Assembly (NCBI GenBank): GCA_900768995.1
Contig: CAAGEZ010000029.1
Coordinates: 53,603 to 117,602, forward strand
Direction: 5' to 3'
Source of the DNA: Oscillospiraceae bacterium
GTDB lineage: Bacteria; Bacillota; Clostridia; Oscillospirales; Ruminococcaceae
DNA length: 64,000 nt
A program made the position numbers and the translations under genes. The notes beneath the pieces were generated by a model that did not search any database, was not told the DNA's origin, and was given only the letters and a program-made list of their open reading frames with translations. Positions 39,653-47,491 of the stretch are shown one piece after another (within the stretch, counting starts at the first letter, position 1; each line of letters starts with the position of its first letter).

Positions 39653-41440
39653 TCAGTCTTCAGCGTCCTGAAGTGCATCATAGCCGCTTTCGCCTGTTCT
39701 TACTCTTACAACATCTTCAACATCGTAAACGAATATCTTACCGTCACCGATATGACCTGTGTAAAGAGCCTTTCTTGCTGCTTCAACAACAGTTTCAACA
39801 GGAACCTTGCAGATAACGACCTCGACCTTTATCTTGGGGAGAAGAGTTGTCTCAATGGGAACACCACGATACATCTCGCTTGCCCCCTTCTGAGTGCCGC
39901 AGCCAAGGATATTTGTAACTGTGAAGCCTGTTACGCCGATCTCGCTGAGGGCATTCTTGAGGTCATCAAACTTGCCCTGCTTGCAGACGATGGAAACCTT
40001 TGTGTACTTGTTCTTTGCGTCGGGAAGTCTCTCGATGTGAGGACGGTTCTCAACAACAGGAACTGCTGCTGCAACAGGTGCAGGCTCTTCTGTGGACTTG
40101 CCTGTGAAGATAGAAATGGAAGAATTTGCGGGCATAAAGTCTGCATATGCGGAAGGAAGACCGTGCTCTGTGATATCGAGACCTCTTGTTTCTTCCTCTG
40201 CGGAAGCTCTGAGACCGATAGTGCTCTTGATAACAAGGAATGTAATTGTAATAGTAACTGCTGTGTAAGCGATGATAGTGAACATACCGAGGAGCTGTGT
40301 GCCGAGGAGGTCAAAGCCGCCGCCGTAGAAAAGGCCCTTGCCCATGATCTGGTTAGCACCGAAGTTTACGCCGTCGCCATAGCCTCTTGCAAATGCGGGA
40401 GCCTTGTCTGTTGCGAAAAGACCAACTGCGATCGTGCCCCAGATACCGTTCATCATATGTACTGCAACAGCACCAACAGGGTCATCAATGTGAAGCTTGT
40501 GGTCGAGGAGCCATACGCCGAATACTACGAGAAGTCCTGCAACAGCACCGATAACGATAGCACCGAATGCATCTGTTACATCACAGCCTGCTGTGATAGC
40601 TACAAGACCTGCGAGAGATGCGTTAAGGCACATCGAAACATCAGGCTTGCCGTACTTTACCCAAGTGAATATCATACAAACGACTGTTGCAACTGCGGGA
40701 GCAATTGTTGTTGTTACGAATATGGAGCTGAGCTCTGCAACAGATGTTGCGGCAGCACCGTTGAATCCGTACCAGCCGAACCAGAGAATGAATACGCCGA
40801 GAGCACCGATAGTAAGTGAATGACCCGGGAATGCATTTACCTTTACGACCTTGCCGTCCTTGTCCTTAACGAACTTGCCGATTCTGGGTCCAAGGATCTT
40901 AGCGCCGACGAGGGCACAGATACCGCCGACCATATGGATACAAGTTGAACCTGCGAAATCGTGGAAACCCATCTGAGCGAGCCAGCCGCCGCCCCATACC
41001 CAGTGCGCTTCAATGGGATAGATGAGAGCGGAGATAACTGCGGAATAGATGCAGTAGGAAATGAACTTGGTTCTTTCAGCCATTGCGCCCGAAACGATAG
41101 TAGCTGTCGTTGCGCAGAACACAAGGTTGAATACGAAATTGGACCAGTCAAAATCCTGATATGTCGTGAAGATGTCGAAACCGGGCTTACCGATAAGTCC
41201 CACAACGTCCTCGCCTAAGAGAAGTCCAAAACCGATAAGAATGAACATTACCGTACCGATGCAGAAATCCATCAGGTTTTTCATTATGATGTTTCCTGCA
41301 TTCTTGGCTCTTGTGAAGCCCGTTTCTACCATTGCGAAGCCTGCCTGCATCCAGAAGACCAGTGCAGCACCGATTAGGAACCATACGCCGTACAGTTCGC
41401 CCTGAAGTGACTCCTGAATAGTCATGAGTTCTTCATTCAT
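39653..41440 (-). CDS. amt: Ammonium transporter Amt fused to a C-terminal PII (GlnK-like) domain
   Basis: A 595-residue protein. Residues 1 to about 425 form an Amt channel with eleven helices; visible hallmarks are FWMQAGFAMVETGFTRAKN, the HWVWGGGWL and FHDFAGSTCIHMVGG regions, and the pore histidine in VAVHMMNGIWG. A linker of about 45 residues leads to a PII domain (about 485-595): KVSIVCKQGKFDDLKNALSE, GCGTQKGASEMYRGVPIETT, LLPKIKVEVVICK, GHIGDGKIFVYDVEDVVRVR. The T-loop lacks the uridylylated tyrosine (GAEY in enteric PII, GVPIE here). ATG at 41440 follows GGAGGGTG. The PII part probably gates the channel by nitrogen or energy status. Confidence 0.95.
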   Translation of the reverse strand: MNEELMTIQESLQGELYGVWFLIGAALVFWMQAGFAMVETGFTRAKNAGNIIMKNLMDFCIGTVMFILIGFGLLLGEDVVGLIGKPGFDIFTTYQDFDWSNFVFNLVFCATTATIVSGAMAERTKFISYCIYSAVISALIYPIEAHWVWGGGWLAQMGFHDFAGSTCIHMVGGICALVGAKILGPRIGKFVKDKDGKVVKVNAFPGHSLTIGALGVFILWFGWYGFNGAAATSVAELSSIFVTTTIAPAVATVVCMIFTWVKYGKPDVSMCLNASLAGLVAITAGCDVTDAFGAIVIGAVAGLLVVFGVWLLDHKLHIDDPVGAVAVHMMNGIWGTIAVGLFATDKAPAFARGYGDGVNFGANQIMGKGLFYGGGFDLLGTQLLGMFTIIAYTAVTITITFLVIKSTIGLRASAEEETRGLDITEHGLPSAYADFMPANSSISIFTGKSTEEPAPVAAAVPVVENRPHIERLPDAKNKYTKVSIVCKQGKFDDLKNALSEIGVTGFTVTNILGCGTQKGASEMYRGVPIETTLLPKIKVEVVICKVPVETVVEAARKALYTGHIGDGKIFVYDVEDVVRVRTGESGYDALQDAED

Positions 41441-41469
41441 ATAGATCACCCTCCATTTTTTAAAACAAA

Positions 41470-41526
41470 AACGGCACATAAAAATGCATTTCCCTGAAAC
41501 ATTTCCTGCATTTTTACAGCGCCGTT
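41470..41526 (-). promoter_or_regulatory. Attenuator-like long hairpin in the amt leader
   Basis: Arms 41470-41488 and 41507-41526 (AACGGC...AAAAATGCA with TGCATTTTTA...GCCGTT) pair around a loop. Read on the minus strand, a T-rich tract (TTTTTGTTTTA) follows. It lies between the promoter and the amt ribosome site, so transcription could stop early. It does not resemble a glnA-type glutamine riboswitch. Confidence 0.6.
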
Positions 41527-41547
41527 GCTGTTTTTTTCTATGGTCTT

Positions 41548-41576
41548 ATTATATAGCATTGATCTACATTTGTCAA
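41548..41576 (-). promoter_or_regulatory. Consensus amt promoter
   Basis: On the minus strand TTGACA (41571-41576), 17 bp, TATAAT (41548-41553). Predicted start near 41541 gives a leader of about 100 nt. The rest of the gap to 41829 is AT-rich with no gene. Confidence 0.85.
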
Positions 41577-41829
41577 GGGGTTTTTGAAAATTTATGCAAT
41601 TTATTTTCTTTAATCCTGCATTTTATATTTTAAATTATTGTATTTTCACAGTTTTATGTGATTTTATGAATTTGATATTTTAATTTATTGCAAGTAATAC
41701 CATTCAAGAACTTCATTTTCGCAACATTTGCAGGCAAATGTCAGCAATCGGGCAATTTTGAAAGTTTGCTTGATGCAACATTTCATAAAAATGCTCCATA
41801 TCATATAAATGACACAGAGCATTTTAAGC

Positions 41830-42552
41830 TTATTCCTTATTTATTATGTCCTTGATGACCTCGCCTGCAATAATAAGTCCCACCACCGACGGAACAAACG
41901 CCACAGAACCTGGGATATTTTTCTTTTTCACGTTTTCCTCTTGGCAGTCAGCCGTGCCGTCGGGAACTATTGGCATTTCCTTGGAATACACCACTTTGAG
42001 GTGCTTTATCCCACGCTTTCTCAGCTCATACCGCATCACCTTTGCAAGAGGGCAGACGGAGGTTTTGTAGATATCCGCCACCTCAAAAGCCGTGGGGTCA
42101 AGCTTGTTCCCTGCGCCCATTGAGCAGATTATGGGAGTGCCGCATTTGTCCGCATTCATCACAAGAGCAATCTTTCCGACAACCGTGTCAATTGCGTCAA
42201 CAACATAATCATACTCGGCAAAATCAAATTCCCCCTCGGTCTCGGGAGTGTAGAATATCGGGCGGCAGGTCACCTTGCAGGCAGGATTTATGTCCTTAAT
42301 ACGAGCAGCAGCCGCATCGGTTTTCATCATTCCTACGGTGCTGTGGAGAGCGATAATCTGTCGGTTTATGTTGGTAAGGCTCACAGTGTCGCTGTCAATG
42401 AGCTCAATAGCACCAACGCCGCTTCTTACAAGTGCTTCGGCGACATATCCCCCGACACCGCCTACGCCGAACACCGCCACCCTTGCATTTTTCAGCTTTT
42501 CCATAGCATCTCCGCCAAGAAGCAGCTCCGTTCTCGAAAATTCATTAAGCAT
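41830..42552 (-). CDS. tcdA: tRNA threonylcarbamoyladenosine dehydratase TcdA
   Basis: A 240-residue E1-like enzyme that makes the cyclic form of t6A at position 37 of tRNAs, using ATP. It has the ThiF/MoeB nucleotide motif VFGVGGVGGYVAEAL (about residues 27-41), the RTG-type ELIDSDTVSLTNINRQI and the DAIDTVVGK region. The SVCPLAKVMRYELRKRG stretch is typical of TcdA rather than MoeB or ThiF. ATG at 42552 is used. Monocistronic. Confidence 0.92.
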   Translation of the reverse strand: MLNEFSRTELLLGGDAMEKLKNARVAVFGVGGVGGYVAEALVRSGVGAIELIDSDTVSLTNINRQIIALHSTVGMMKTDAAAARIKDINPACKVTCRPIFYTPETEGEFDFAEYDYVVDAIDTVVGKIALVMNADKCGTPIICSMGAGNKLDPTAFEVADIYKTSVCPLAKVMRYELRKRGIKHLKVVYSKEMPIVPDGTADCQEENVKKKNIPGSVAFVPSVVGLIIAGEVIKDIINKE

Positions 42553-42593
42553 TATTTATCTGCCTTTCGTTTTATTTGATATACATATTTTAT

Positions 42594-42623
42594 AGTATAG
42601 CATTGCCGCCGCAGATTTGTCAA
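42594..42623 (-). promoter_or_regulatory. tcdA promoter
   Basis: On the minus strand TTGACA (42618-42623), 18 bp, TATACT (42594-42599). A GC-rich inverted repeat (TTGCCGCCGCAGA / TCTGCGGCAA, 42604-42641) overlaps its upstream half. Confidence 0.55.
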
Positions 42624-42755
42624 TAAAAAAGTCTGCGGCAACTTGAAATTGCAAAAATTATAGGTCATAATCAGCAATATGCACAAAAGCAATGTATAAA
42701 TAATAACTTTTATACCAAATATTTGAATTAAGTTTATAATTTATTAAAAAGGCTC

Positions 42756-42784
42756 TTGACAAAAAGGGATAAATAGGTTAGAAT
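42756..42784 (+). promoter_or_regulatory. Promoter of the sigma-factor gene
   Basis: TTGACA (42756-42761), 17 bp, TAGAAT (42779-42784), about 73 bp before the start codon. The rest of the gap from 42624 is AT-rich. Confidence 0.65.
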
Positions 42785-42856
42785 GATTAAAAGCAAACGA
42801 ATACCCTGCTGCATAAAGGGATTTGCTTTGCAATGTGTTTTCTCGGAGGATATGCT

Positions 42857-43453
42857 ATGACTGCTGACCGCAGCGAAAATAAAAGTGATATCTGCGATTC
42901 GCTGTCGGAACGCTCTGATGAAGAGCTGGCTGCGATATGTCAGAAAAACAAACTTTGCGTATCCTGCTACAGCGAGCTTATCTACCGCTATTTTCCCCTT
43001 GTTAAAAGCAGGGCGGCGGCAATATGTCCCGACTCTTCCGCTTACGACGATTTCGTGCAGGAGGGTATGCTGGGGCTTGTCAGCGGGATAAGGAGCTTTA
43101 AGGCCGAGAGCGGTTCAAAATTTTCTTCATATGCATATTCCTGCATCTCAAACCGTATGAAAACGGCAGCGGCAAAGCTGAGAGGTCAGCAGGCGGCTGA
43201 AAACAGCAGCGATGATGATATTGAACCCGCAAGCACTCTCACTCCCGAAAGCATCATCATTCAGAGGGAGATTTTGAAAGAGCTTGAAAACACATTATCG
43301 CCGCTTGAAAAGCGCTGTTTTCTTCTTCATATCTCGGGTCTTTCCTTTGAAGAGATCGGAGAAAAGGTCGGCATTTCGGAGAAATCCGCAAAGAATGCCG
43401 CAGGACGTGCAGGAGCAAAGCTGAGAGAGCTTATCTCAGGCAGCAGTGAGTAA
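42857..43453 (+). CDS. Sigma-70 family RNA polymerase sigma factor (SigH-like)
   Basis: A 198-residue sigma factor with region 2 (SELIYRYFPLVKSRAAAICP, then YDDFVQEGMLGLVSGIRSFK and FSSYAYSCISNRM) and region 4 (LENTLSPLEKRCFLLHISGL, SFEEIGEKVGISEKSAKNAA). There is no region 3 or 1.1. Length and layout resemble SigH of spore-formers, but residue-level identity cannot be proven here. ATG at 42857 follows GGAGG by 7 nt. A tRNA-like element and a zinc-ribbon gene lie just downstream. Confidence 0.88.
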   Translation: MTADRSENKSDICDSLSERSDEELAAICQKNKLCVSCYSELIYRYFPLVKSRAAAICPDSSAYDDFVQEGMLGLVSGIRSFKAESGSKFSSYAYSCISNRMKTAAAKLRGQQAAENSSDDDIEPASTLTPESIIIQREILKELENTLSPLEKRCFLLHISGLSFEEIGEKVGISEKSAKNAAGRAGAKLRELISGSSE

Positions 43454-43505
43454 AATTTATGCACATTGATGGACGTGCTTTTGTAACGTCTCATTTATGT
43501 ATATA

Positions 43506-43575
43506 TGGCCAAGTAGCTTAATCTTTTAGAGCGTTGTTTATCAAAGGTGTCGGTGTGAGTCCGTCCTCAGGTCCA
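43506..43575 (+). ncRNA. tRNA-like element (degenerate tRNA)
   Basis: The stretch has a D-arm-like part (TAGCTTAATCTTTTAGAGC) and a variable/T-arm-like part (AAAGGTGTCGGTGTGAGTCC, stem GTCGG/CCGTC). The acceptor arms do not pair over seven bases, the anticodon stem fails and the T-loop reads TGTGAGT instead of TTCGAAT. It is therefore a tRNA remnant or a tRNA-like leader of the next gene, not a working tRNA. Confidence 0.4.
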
Positions 43576-43604
43576 ATAAAATTTATTTAAGCGAGGGAAA
43601 TCAA

Positions 43605-43880
43605 ATGTACGAAGACAAGACATTAGTATGCAAGGAATGCGGCCAGGAGTTCGTATTCACTGCAGGCGAGCAGGAGTTTTACGCTGAAAAGGGCTTTGAG
43701 AACGAGCCTCAGAGATGCAAGAGCTGCCGCAACGCACGCAAGAACGGCGCTAAGGGTGAAAGAGAAATGTTCGAGGCTACCTGCGCTTCCTGCGGCGGTG
43801 TAGCAAGAGTTCCTTTCAGACCCAGAGAGGATCGTCCCGTTTACTGCAGCGAGTGCTTCGCTAAGATGAAGGAAGAATAA
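43605..43880 (+). CDS. Small zinc-ribbon protein (probable zinc-binding domain, zf-trcl type)
   Basis: A 91-residue protein with two CxxC pairs making one ribbon at the N-terminus (LVCKECGQEF and QRCKSCRNAR) and two more making a second at the C-terminus (ATCASCGG and VYCSECF). This double zinc ribbon is common in Clostridia, where it is a presumed nucleic-acid or protein binder. GAGGGAAATCAA lies before the ATG. It is rich in rare-codon-free, strongly biased codons, so it may be highly expressed. A terminator follows. Confidence 0.88.
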   Translation: MYEDKTLVCKECGQEFVFTAGEQEFYAEKGFENEPQRCKSCRNARKNGAKGEREMFEATCASCGGVARVPFRPREDRPVYCSECFAKMKEE

Positions 43881-43907
43881 TTCCGGGACTTGTATATTTT
43901 GAGTCTT

Positions 43908-43952
43908 ACCCGAGCTGTCTCACTCCGAGACGGTTCGGGTTTTTATTTTTTC
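43908..43952 (+). terminator. Terminator after the zinc-ribbon gene
   Basis: ACCCGAGCTGTCTC (43908-43921) pairs with GAGACGGTTCGGGT (43927-43940), then a long T tract. Confidence 0.88.
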
Positions 43953-43964
43953 TCGCCCAAAGTA

Positions 43965-43993
43965 TTGACAACATAGGAAAAATAAACTATAAT
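43965..43993 (+). promoter_or_regulatory. Promoter of the LRR lipoprotein gene
   Basis: TTGACA (43965-43970), 17 bp, TATAAT (43988-43993). Confidence 0.85.
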
Positions 43994-44050
43994 AATGATG
44001 TGTAGGTATGTTCTTATAAGAATGTCAAAATATGAAAGGCGGTGCTCAAT

Positions 44051-45091
44051 GTGAAAAAACAGTCTGCTGCGGCAGTCCTTTTGGCTGTCATTTCTATGCT
44101 TTCCCTTTTCACAGGCTGTACCGGCTCAGGCGATGTATCTGCCGCTAATTCGGGCAATTCCGAGCTTTCCAAGGACGAGCTTGTTTCCAAGGTGGACAAC
44201 CTGGAAAGTCAGCTTGCGGAGGTCCAGACAGATGCTGCGCCCACTATTATACCAAAATCAAAAGCTGATTACCTTAACGGCTCCGATCTTCCCGAAGTAA
44301 GTGCGGCTGTTAGTGCCAAGGAAGAGGCTATGGCTGACCTTCCCGAAACTATTACCATAAAGGGTGTGGAATATTCCACCTCTCTCACATCGCTTACCCT
44401 TAACAATATGGGACTTACCAACGAGGATATCGCCGATCTGAAATATATGCTGAACCTCACCGAGCTTCACATTTATCAGAACAATATCAGCGACCTTACC
44501 CCCCTCACAGGTCTCAGAAATTTGCAGACGCTTTCTCTTTTCAAGAATAATATCTCAGACCTCACTCCCATTTCGGGGCTTACAAACTTAAAAACTCTTT
44601 ATCTGAGAGACAATGATATAACCGATATCTCCCCTCTGAAAAATCTGACAGGGCTTACAAATCTTGACCTTTCGGACAACGAGATATCCGATATCTCCCC
44701 TCTCAAAGATATGAAAAATATGATGCTTTTAAAGCTCAATGACAACAAGATAACCGACATCTCTCCTCTTGAAGGTATGACGATGATGGATCGTGTTCAT
44801 CTTCAGAACAATATGATAACTGACATTTTCCCTCTGTGGCGAATGTCCGCTGTCACCGAGATATACATAAACAACAATCAGATAACAGACATTACCCCTC
44901 TTGCAGAGCTCAGGACACTGGGCTGGCTCAAACTGTCCGACAATCCTATCACCGACCTCAGCCCCGTTTATGAGCTGACTGAGCTGAAAAAGCTGTACAT
45001 CATCAACATTGACCTTAAGTCTACGTCGGATTTCAACGAGCTCGAATATCTCAGACAGCATCTGCCCGACTGCGTTATTGTGACTGAGTAA
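44051..45091 (+). CDS. Internalin-like leucine-rich repeat lipoprotein
   Basis: A protein of about 346 residues. The N-terminus is a lipoprotein signal (SAAAVLLAVISMLSLF, lipobox FTGC). After a short coiled region (KDELVSKVDNLESQLAEVQ) come about nine 22-residue repeats LxxLxLxxNxIxDIxPL (residues about 105-320), the SDS22/internalin type. It is anchored on the cell surface and likely binds a protein. GTG at 44051 is preferred, with AAAGGCGG 8 nt upstream; the GTG at 44042 is too close to that site. A promoter and terminator make it a single unit. Confidence 0.88.
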   Translation: MKKQSAAAVLLAVISMLSLFTGCTGSGDVSAANSGNSELSKDELVSKVDNLESQLAEVQTDAAPTIIPKSKADYLNGSDLPEVSAAVSAKEEAMADLPETITIKGVEYSTSLTSLTLNNMGLTNEDIADLKYMLNLTELHIYQNNISDLTPLTGLRNLQTLSLFKNNISDLTPISGLTNLKTLYLRDNDITDISPLKNLTGLTNLDLSDNEISDISPLKDMKNMMLLKLNDNKITDISPLEGMTMMDRVHLQNNMITDIFPLWRMSAVTEIYINNNQITDITPLAELRTLGWLKLSDNPITDLSPVYELTELKKLYIINIDLKSTSDFNELEYLRQHLPDCVIVTE

Positions 45092-45102
45092 TGCGACAAA
45101 AT

Positions 45103-45140
45103 GTGACTCTGTCCCTTAAAACAGAGTCACTTGATTTTTT
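45103..45140 (+). terminator. Terminator between the LRR gene and aroB
   Basis: GTGACTCTGT (45103-45112) pairs with ACAGAGTCAC (45121-45130), then a T-rich tract. No clear promoter follows, so aroB may depend on read-through. Confidence 0.8.
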
Positions 45141-45157
45141 CCGAAAGGGTGTTTTTT

Positions 45158-46213
45158 ATGCAGACCATTACCGTAAACGCTTCCGAAAAGTATGATGTCA
45201 TAATCGGCTCAGGGCTTCTGAAAAGCTGCGGAGAATATGTGAAAAAGGTCACAAAAGCCGAAAAGATCGCACTTATTTCCGATGACAACGTAAGCGGCAT
45301 TTATTCTGACAGCGTTAAAAGCTCCCTTTCCGAAGCGGGCTTTGATGTGAGCGTTTTCACATTCCCACACGGTGAAGCATCAAAATGCTCAGACACCCTT
45401 AATAAAATTTACAGTTTTCTCGCCGCAAATCATTTCACCCGCACCGACTGCATTGCGGCTCTCGGAGGCGGCGTTACAGGCGATATGGCAGGCTATGCAT
45501 CTGCAACATATCTGAGAGGAATGGACTTTGTTCAGCTCCCAACCTCACTTCTCGCACAGGTGGATTCCTCCGTCGGCGGCAAGACAGCTATCGACATTCC
45601 TGATGGCAAAAACCTTGTGGGCGCTTTCAAGCAGCCTAAACTTGTGCTCTGCGACACCAGCGCACTGAAAACTCTCCCCCGTAACTTTCTCGTTGACGGA
45701 ATGGGCGAGGTCATCAAGTACGGAATGATAAAATCCGCTTCACTTTTTGATATTCTTGCGGCTCACGATATCGACAGCATCTGGGAGGTAATGGAGGACA
45801 CTATCGCTCAGTGCGTATCCATAAAGCGTGATGTGGTCGAGGCTGACGAGTTTGACAAGGGCGAAAGAATGCTCCTGAATTTCGGTCACACCCTCGGTCA
45901 CTCCATTGAACAGTATTACCACTACACAGGCATTTCCCACGGACGTGCCGTGGCAAAGGGTATGGAAATGGTCACACGCCTTGCGGAAAGCAGGAATATG
46001 TGCAGAAGCGGGCTTACAGACGAGCTTATGGCAGTTCTGAAAAAATACTGCCTTGACATCACTGTTGAGCCCCAGACTTACGAGCTTGGCGGTGCCTGCC
46101 TTAATGACAAAAAGCGTTCAGGCAGCAGCATCAGCGTCATTATCTGCTCGGATATCGGCGTTTCATCGGCTGTAAAAATGTCCGTAAAGGACTTTGAAGT
46201 TTTTCTTAAATAA
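45158..46213 (+). CDS. aroB: 3-dehydroquinate synthase
   Basis: A 351-residue enzyme that converts DAHP to 3-dehydroquinate, the second step of the shikimate pathway, using NAD and a divalent metal. Visible marks are EASKCSDT, ALGGGVTGDMAGYAS and QLPTSLLAQVDSSVGGKTAI (about residues 130-149), then the metal-binding HTLGHSIE. ATG at 45158 has AAAGGG 9 nt upstream. First gene of an operon aroB-aroA-aroC-DUF4364-galK with gaps of 16-40 bp. Confidence 0.96.
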   Translation: MQTITVNASEKYDVIIGSGLLKSCGEYVKKVTKAEKIALISDDNVSGIYSDSVKSSLSEAGFDVSVFTFPHGEASKCSDTLNKIYSFLAANHFTRTDCIAALGGGVTGDMAGYASATYLRGMDFVQLPTSLLAQVDSSVGGKTAIDIPDGKNLVGAFKQPKLVLCDTSALKTLPRNFLVDGMGEVIKYGMIKSASLFDILAAHDIDSIWEVMEDTIAQCVSIKRDVVEADEFDKGERMLLNFGHTLGHSIEQYYHYTGISHGRAVAKGMEMVTRLAESRNMCRSGLTDELMAVLKKYCLDITVEPQTYELGGACLNDKKRSGSSISVIICSDIGVSSAVKMSVKDFEVFLK

Positions 46214-46234
46214 TTCCTTGAAAGCAGGTCTTGT

Positions 46235-47461
46235 ATGGACATTAAAATCTATCCCTCAAAGCTCATCGGAACGGTAAGTGCTCCCTCATCAAAAAGCTAT
46301 TCCCACCGAATGATAATCGCCGCAGCTCTTGCCGACGGCATTTCGGAGATAACGAACGTTACGGATTCAAATGACATAACCGTTACATCTCAGGCAATGG
46401 AAGCTTTGGGTGCAAAAGTGCTCTCGGACGGCGGTACATATACTGTCCGTGGAATAAAAACGCCTGCGGCAAAGGCTGACATCGACTGCGGCGAAAGCGG
46501 CTCAACACTCAGATTTATAATCCCCGTTGCAGCAGCTCTCGGAACAACTGCCACATTGAACGGTCACGCAAAGCTCCCACAGCGCCCCATTACACCATAT
46601 ACAAGGGAATTTCCGAAAAAAGGCGTTACCTTTGAGCCTCAGAGCGGTCTGCCAATAACTGTAACAGGCAAGCTGAGAGCGGGCGAATACAACCTTGAGG
46701 GCGATGTTTCGTCTCAGTTCATCACGGGACTTATGCTGGCTCTGCCCTTATGCGAGGAGGATTCGGCTATAAAGCTTATGTCCCCTCTCCAGTCAAAGCC
46801 CTATGCGGATATGACAATTGCGGCACTGAAAAAATTCGGCGTTGATATACGAGAAATGAAGCTTGACGGACTGCCCCTTTATCTTATTAAGGGCGGTCAG
46901 AAATACAAGCCCTGCCGTATCGCTGTTGAGGGTGATTACTCTCAGGCTGCATTTTTCTTTACGGCAAATGCTCTCGGCTCGGAAATAAATGTTACAAACC
47001 TTGACCCCGATTCAGTTCAGGGCGACAAGGAGATTTTAAATATAATCGCTTCCTGCGGCAAGGAAATGAACCCCTTTACCGCTGATGCGGGAAATATCCC
47101 TGACCTTGTGCCTATTCTTGCGGTGCTCGGCTCTATGACAAAGGGGCAGTCCAAGATTATAAACGGTGCAAGGCTCAAAATAAAGGAAAGCGACAGACTT
47201 GTATGCGTGGCAAATGCACTCAATGCAATAGGCGGAAAAGTCACCGCAGGCGATGATTTTCTTACAATGGATCATATTGACCATTTTACGGGAGGTGAGG
47301 TGGATTCCTGCAAGGATCACCGTATCGTAATGGCAGCCGCCGTTGCCGCAACAGGCTCCACCGCACCCGTTATAATCCACGGTGCGGAAAATGTGAACAA
47401 GAGCTATCCCCGATTCTTTGACGACTTCAAATCGCTCGGCGGACAGTTTGAAGTATTGTAA
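46235..47461 (+). CDS. aroA: 3-phosphoshikimate 1-carboxyvinyltransferase (EPSP synthase)
   Basis: A 408-residue enzyme of the shikimate pathway, joining PEP and shikimate-3-phosphate. It has the N-terminal SSKSYSHRMIIAAALADG, the GSTLRFIIPVAAALG loop, the LPQRPITPY motif and later DCKDHRIVMA-like sequence (DSCKDHRIVMAAAVAA) and NKSYPRFFDD. Domain layout is normal. It starts 21 bp after aroB. Confidence 0.96.
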   Translation: MDIKIYPSKLIGTVSAPSSKSYSHRMIIAAALADGISEITNVTDSNDITVTSQAMEALGAKVLSDGGTYTVRGIKTPAAKADIDCGESGSTLRFIIPVAAALGTTATLNGHAKLPQRPITPYTREFPKKGVTFEPQSGLPITVTGKLRAGEYNLEGDVSSQFITGLMLALPLCEEDSAIKLMSPLQSKPYADMTIAALKKFGVDIREMKLDGLPLYLIKGGQKYKPCRIAVEGDYSQAAFFFTANALGSEINVTNLDPDSVQGDKEILNIIASCGKEMNPFTADAGNIPDLVPILAVLGSMTKGQSKIINGARLKIKESDRLVCVANALNAIGGKVTAGDDFLTMDHIDHFTGGEVDSCKDHRIVMAAAVAATGSTAPVIIHGAENVNKSYPRFFDDFKSLGGQFEVL

Positions 47462-47491
47462 GCCAAGCGAAATGGAAGGAGAAACAAACCT

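Noticed and set aside
39752..40819. 355-residue plus-strand frame opposite amt-PII
   Set aside because: Cys- and Asn-rich without any motif; the Amt-PII protein on the other strand explains the open frame.
41470..41526. Glutamine (glnA-type) or 2-oxoglutarate-linked riboswitch in the amt leader
   Set aside because: Only one long hairpin is present; the conserved sequence blocks of those riboswitches are not seen.
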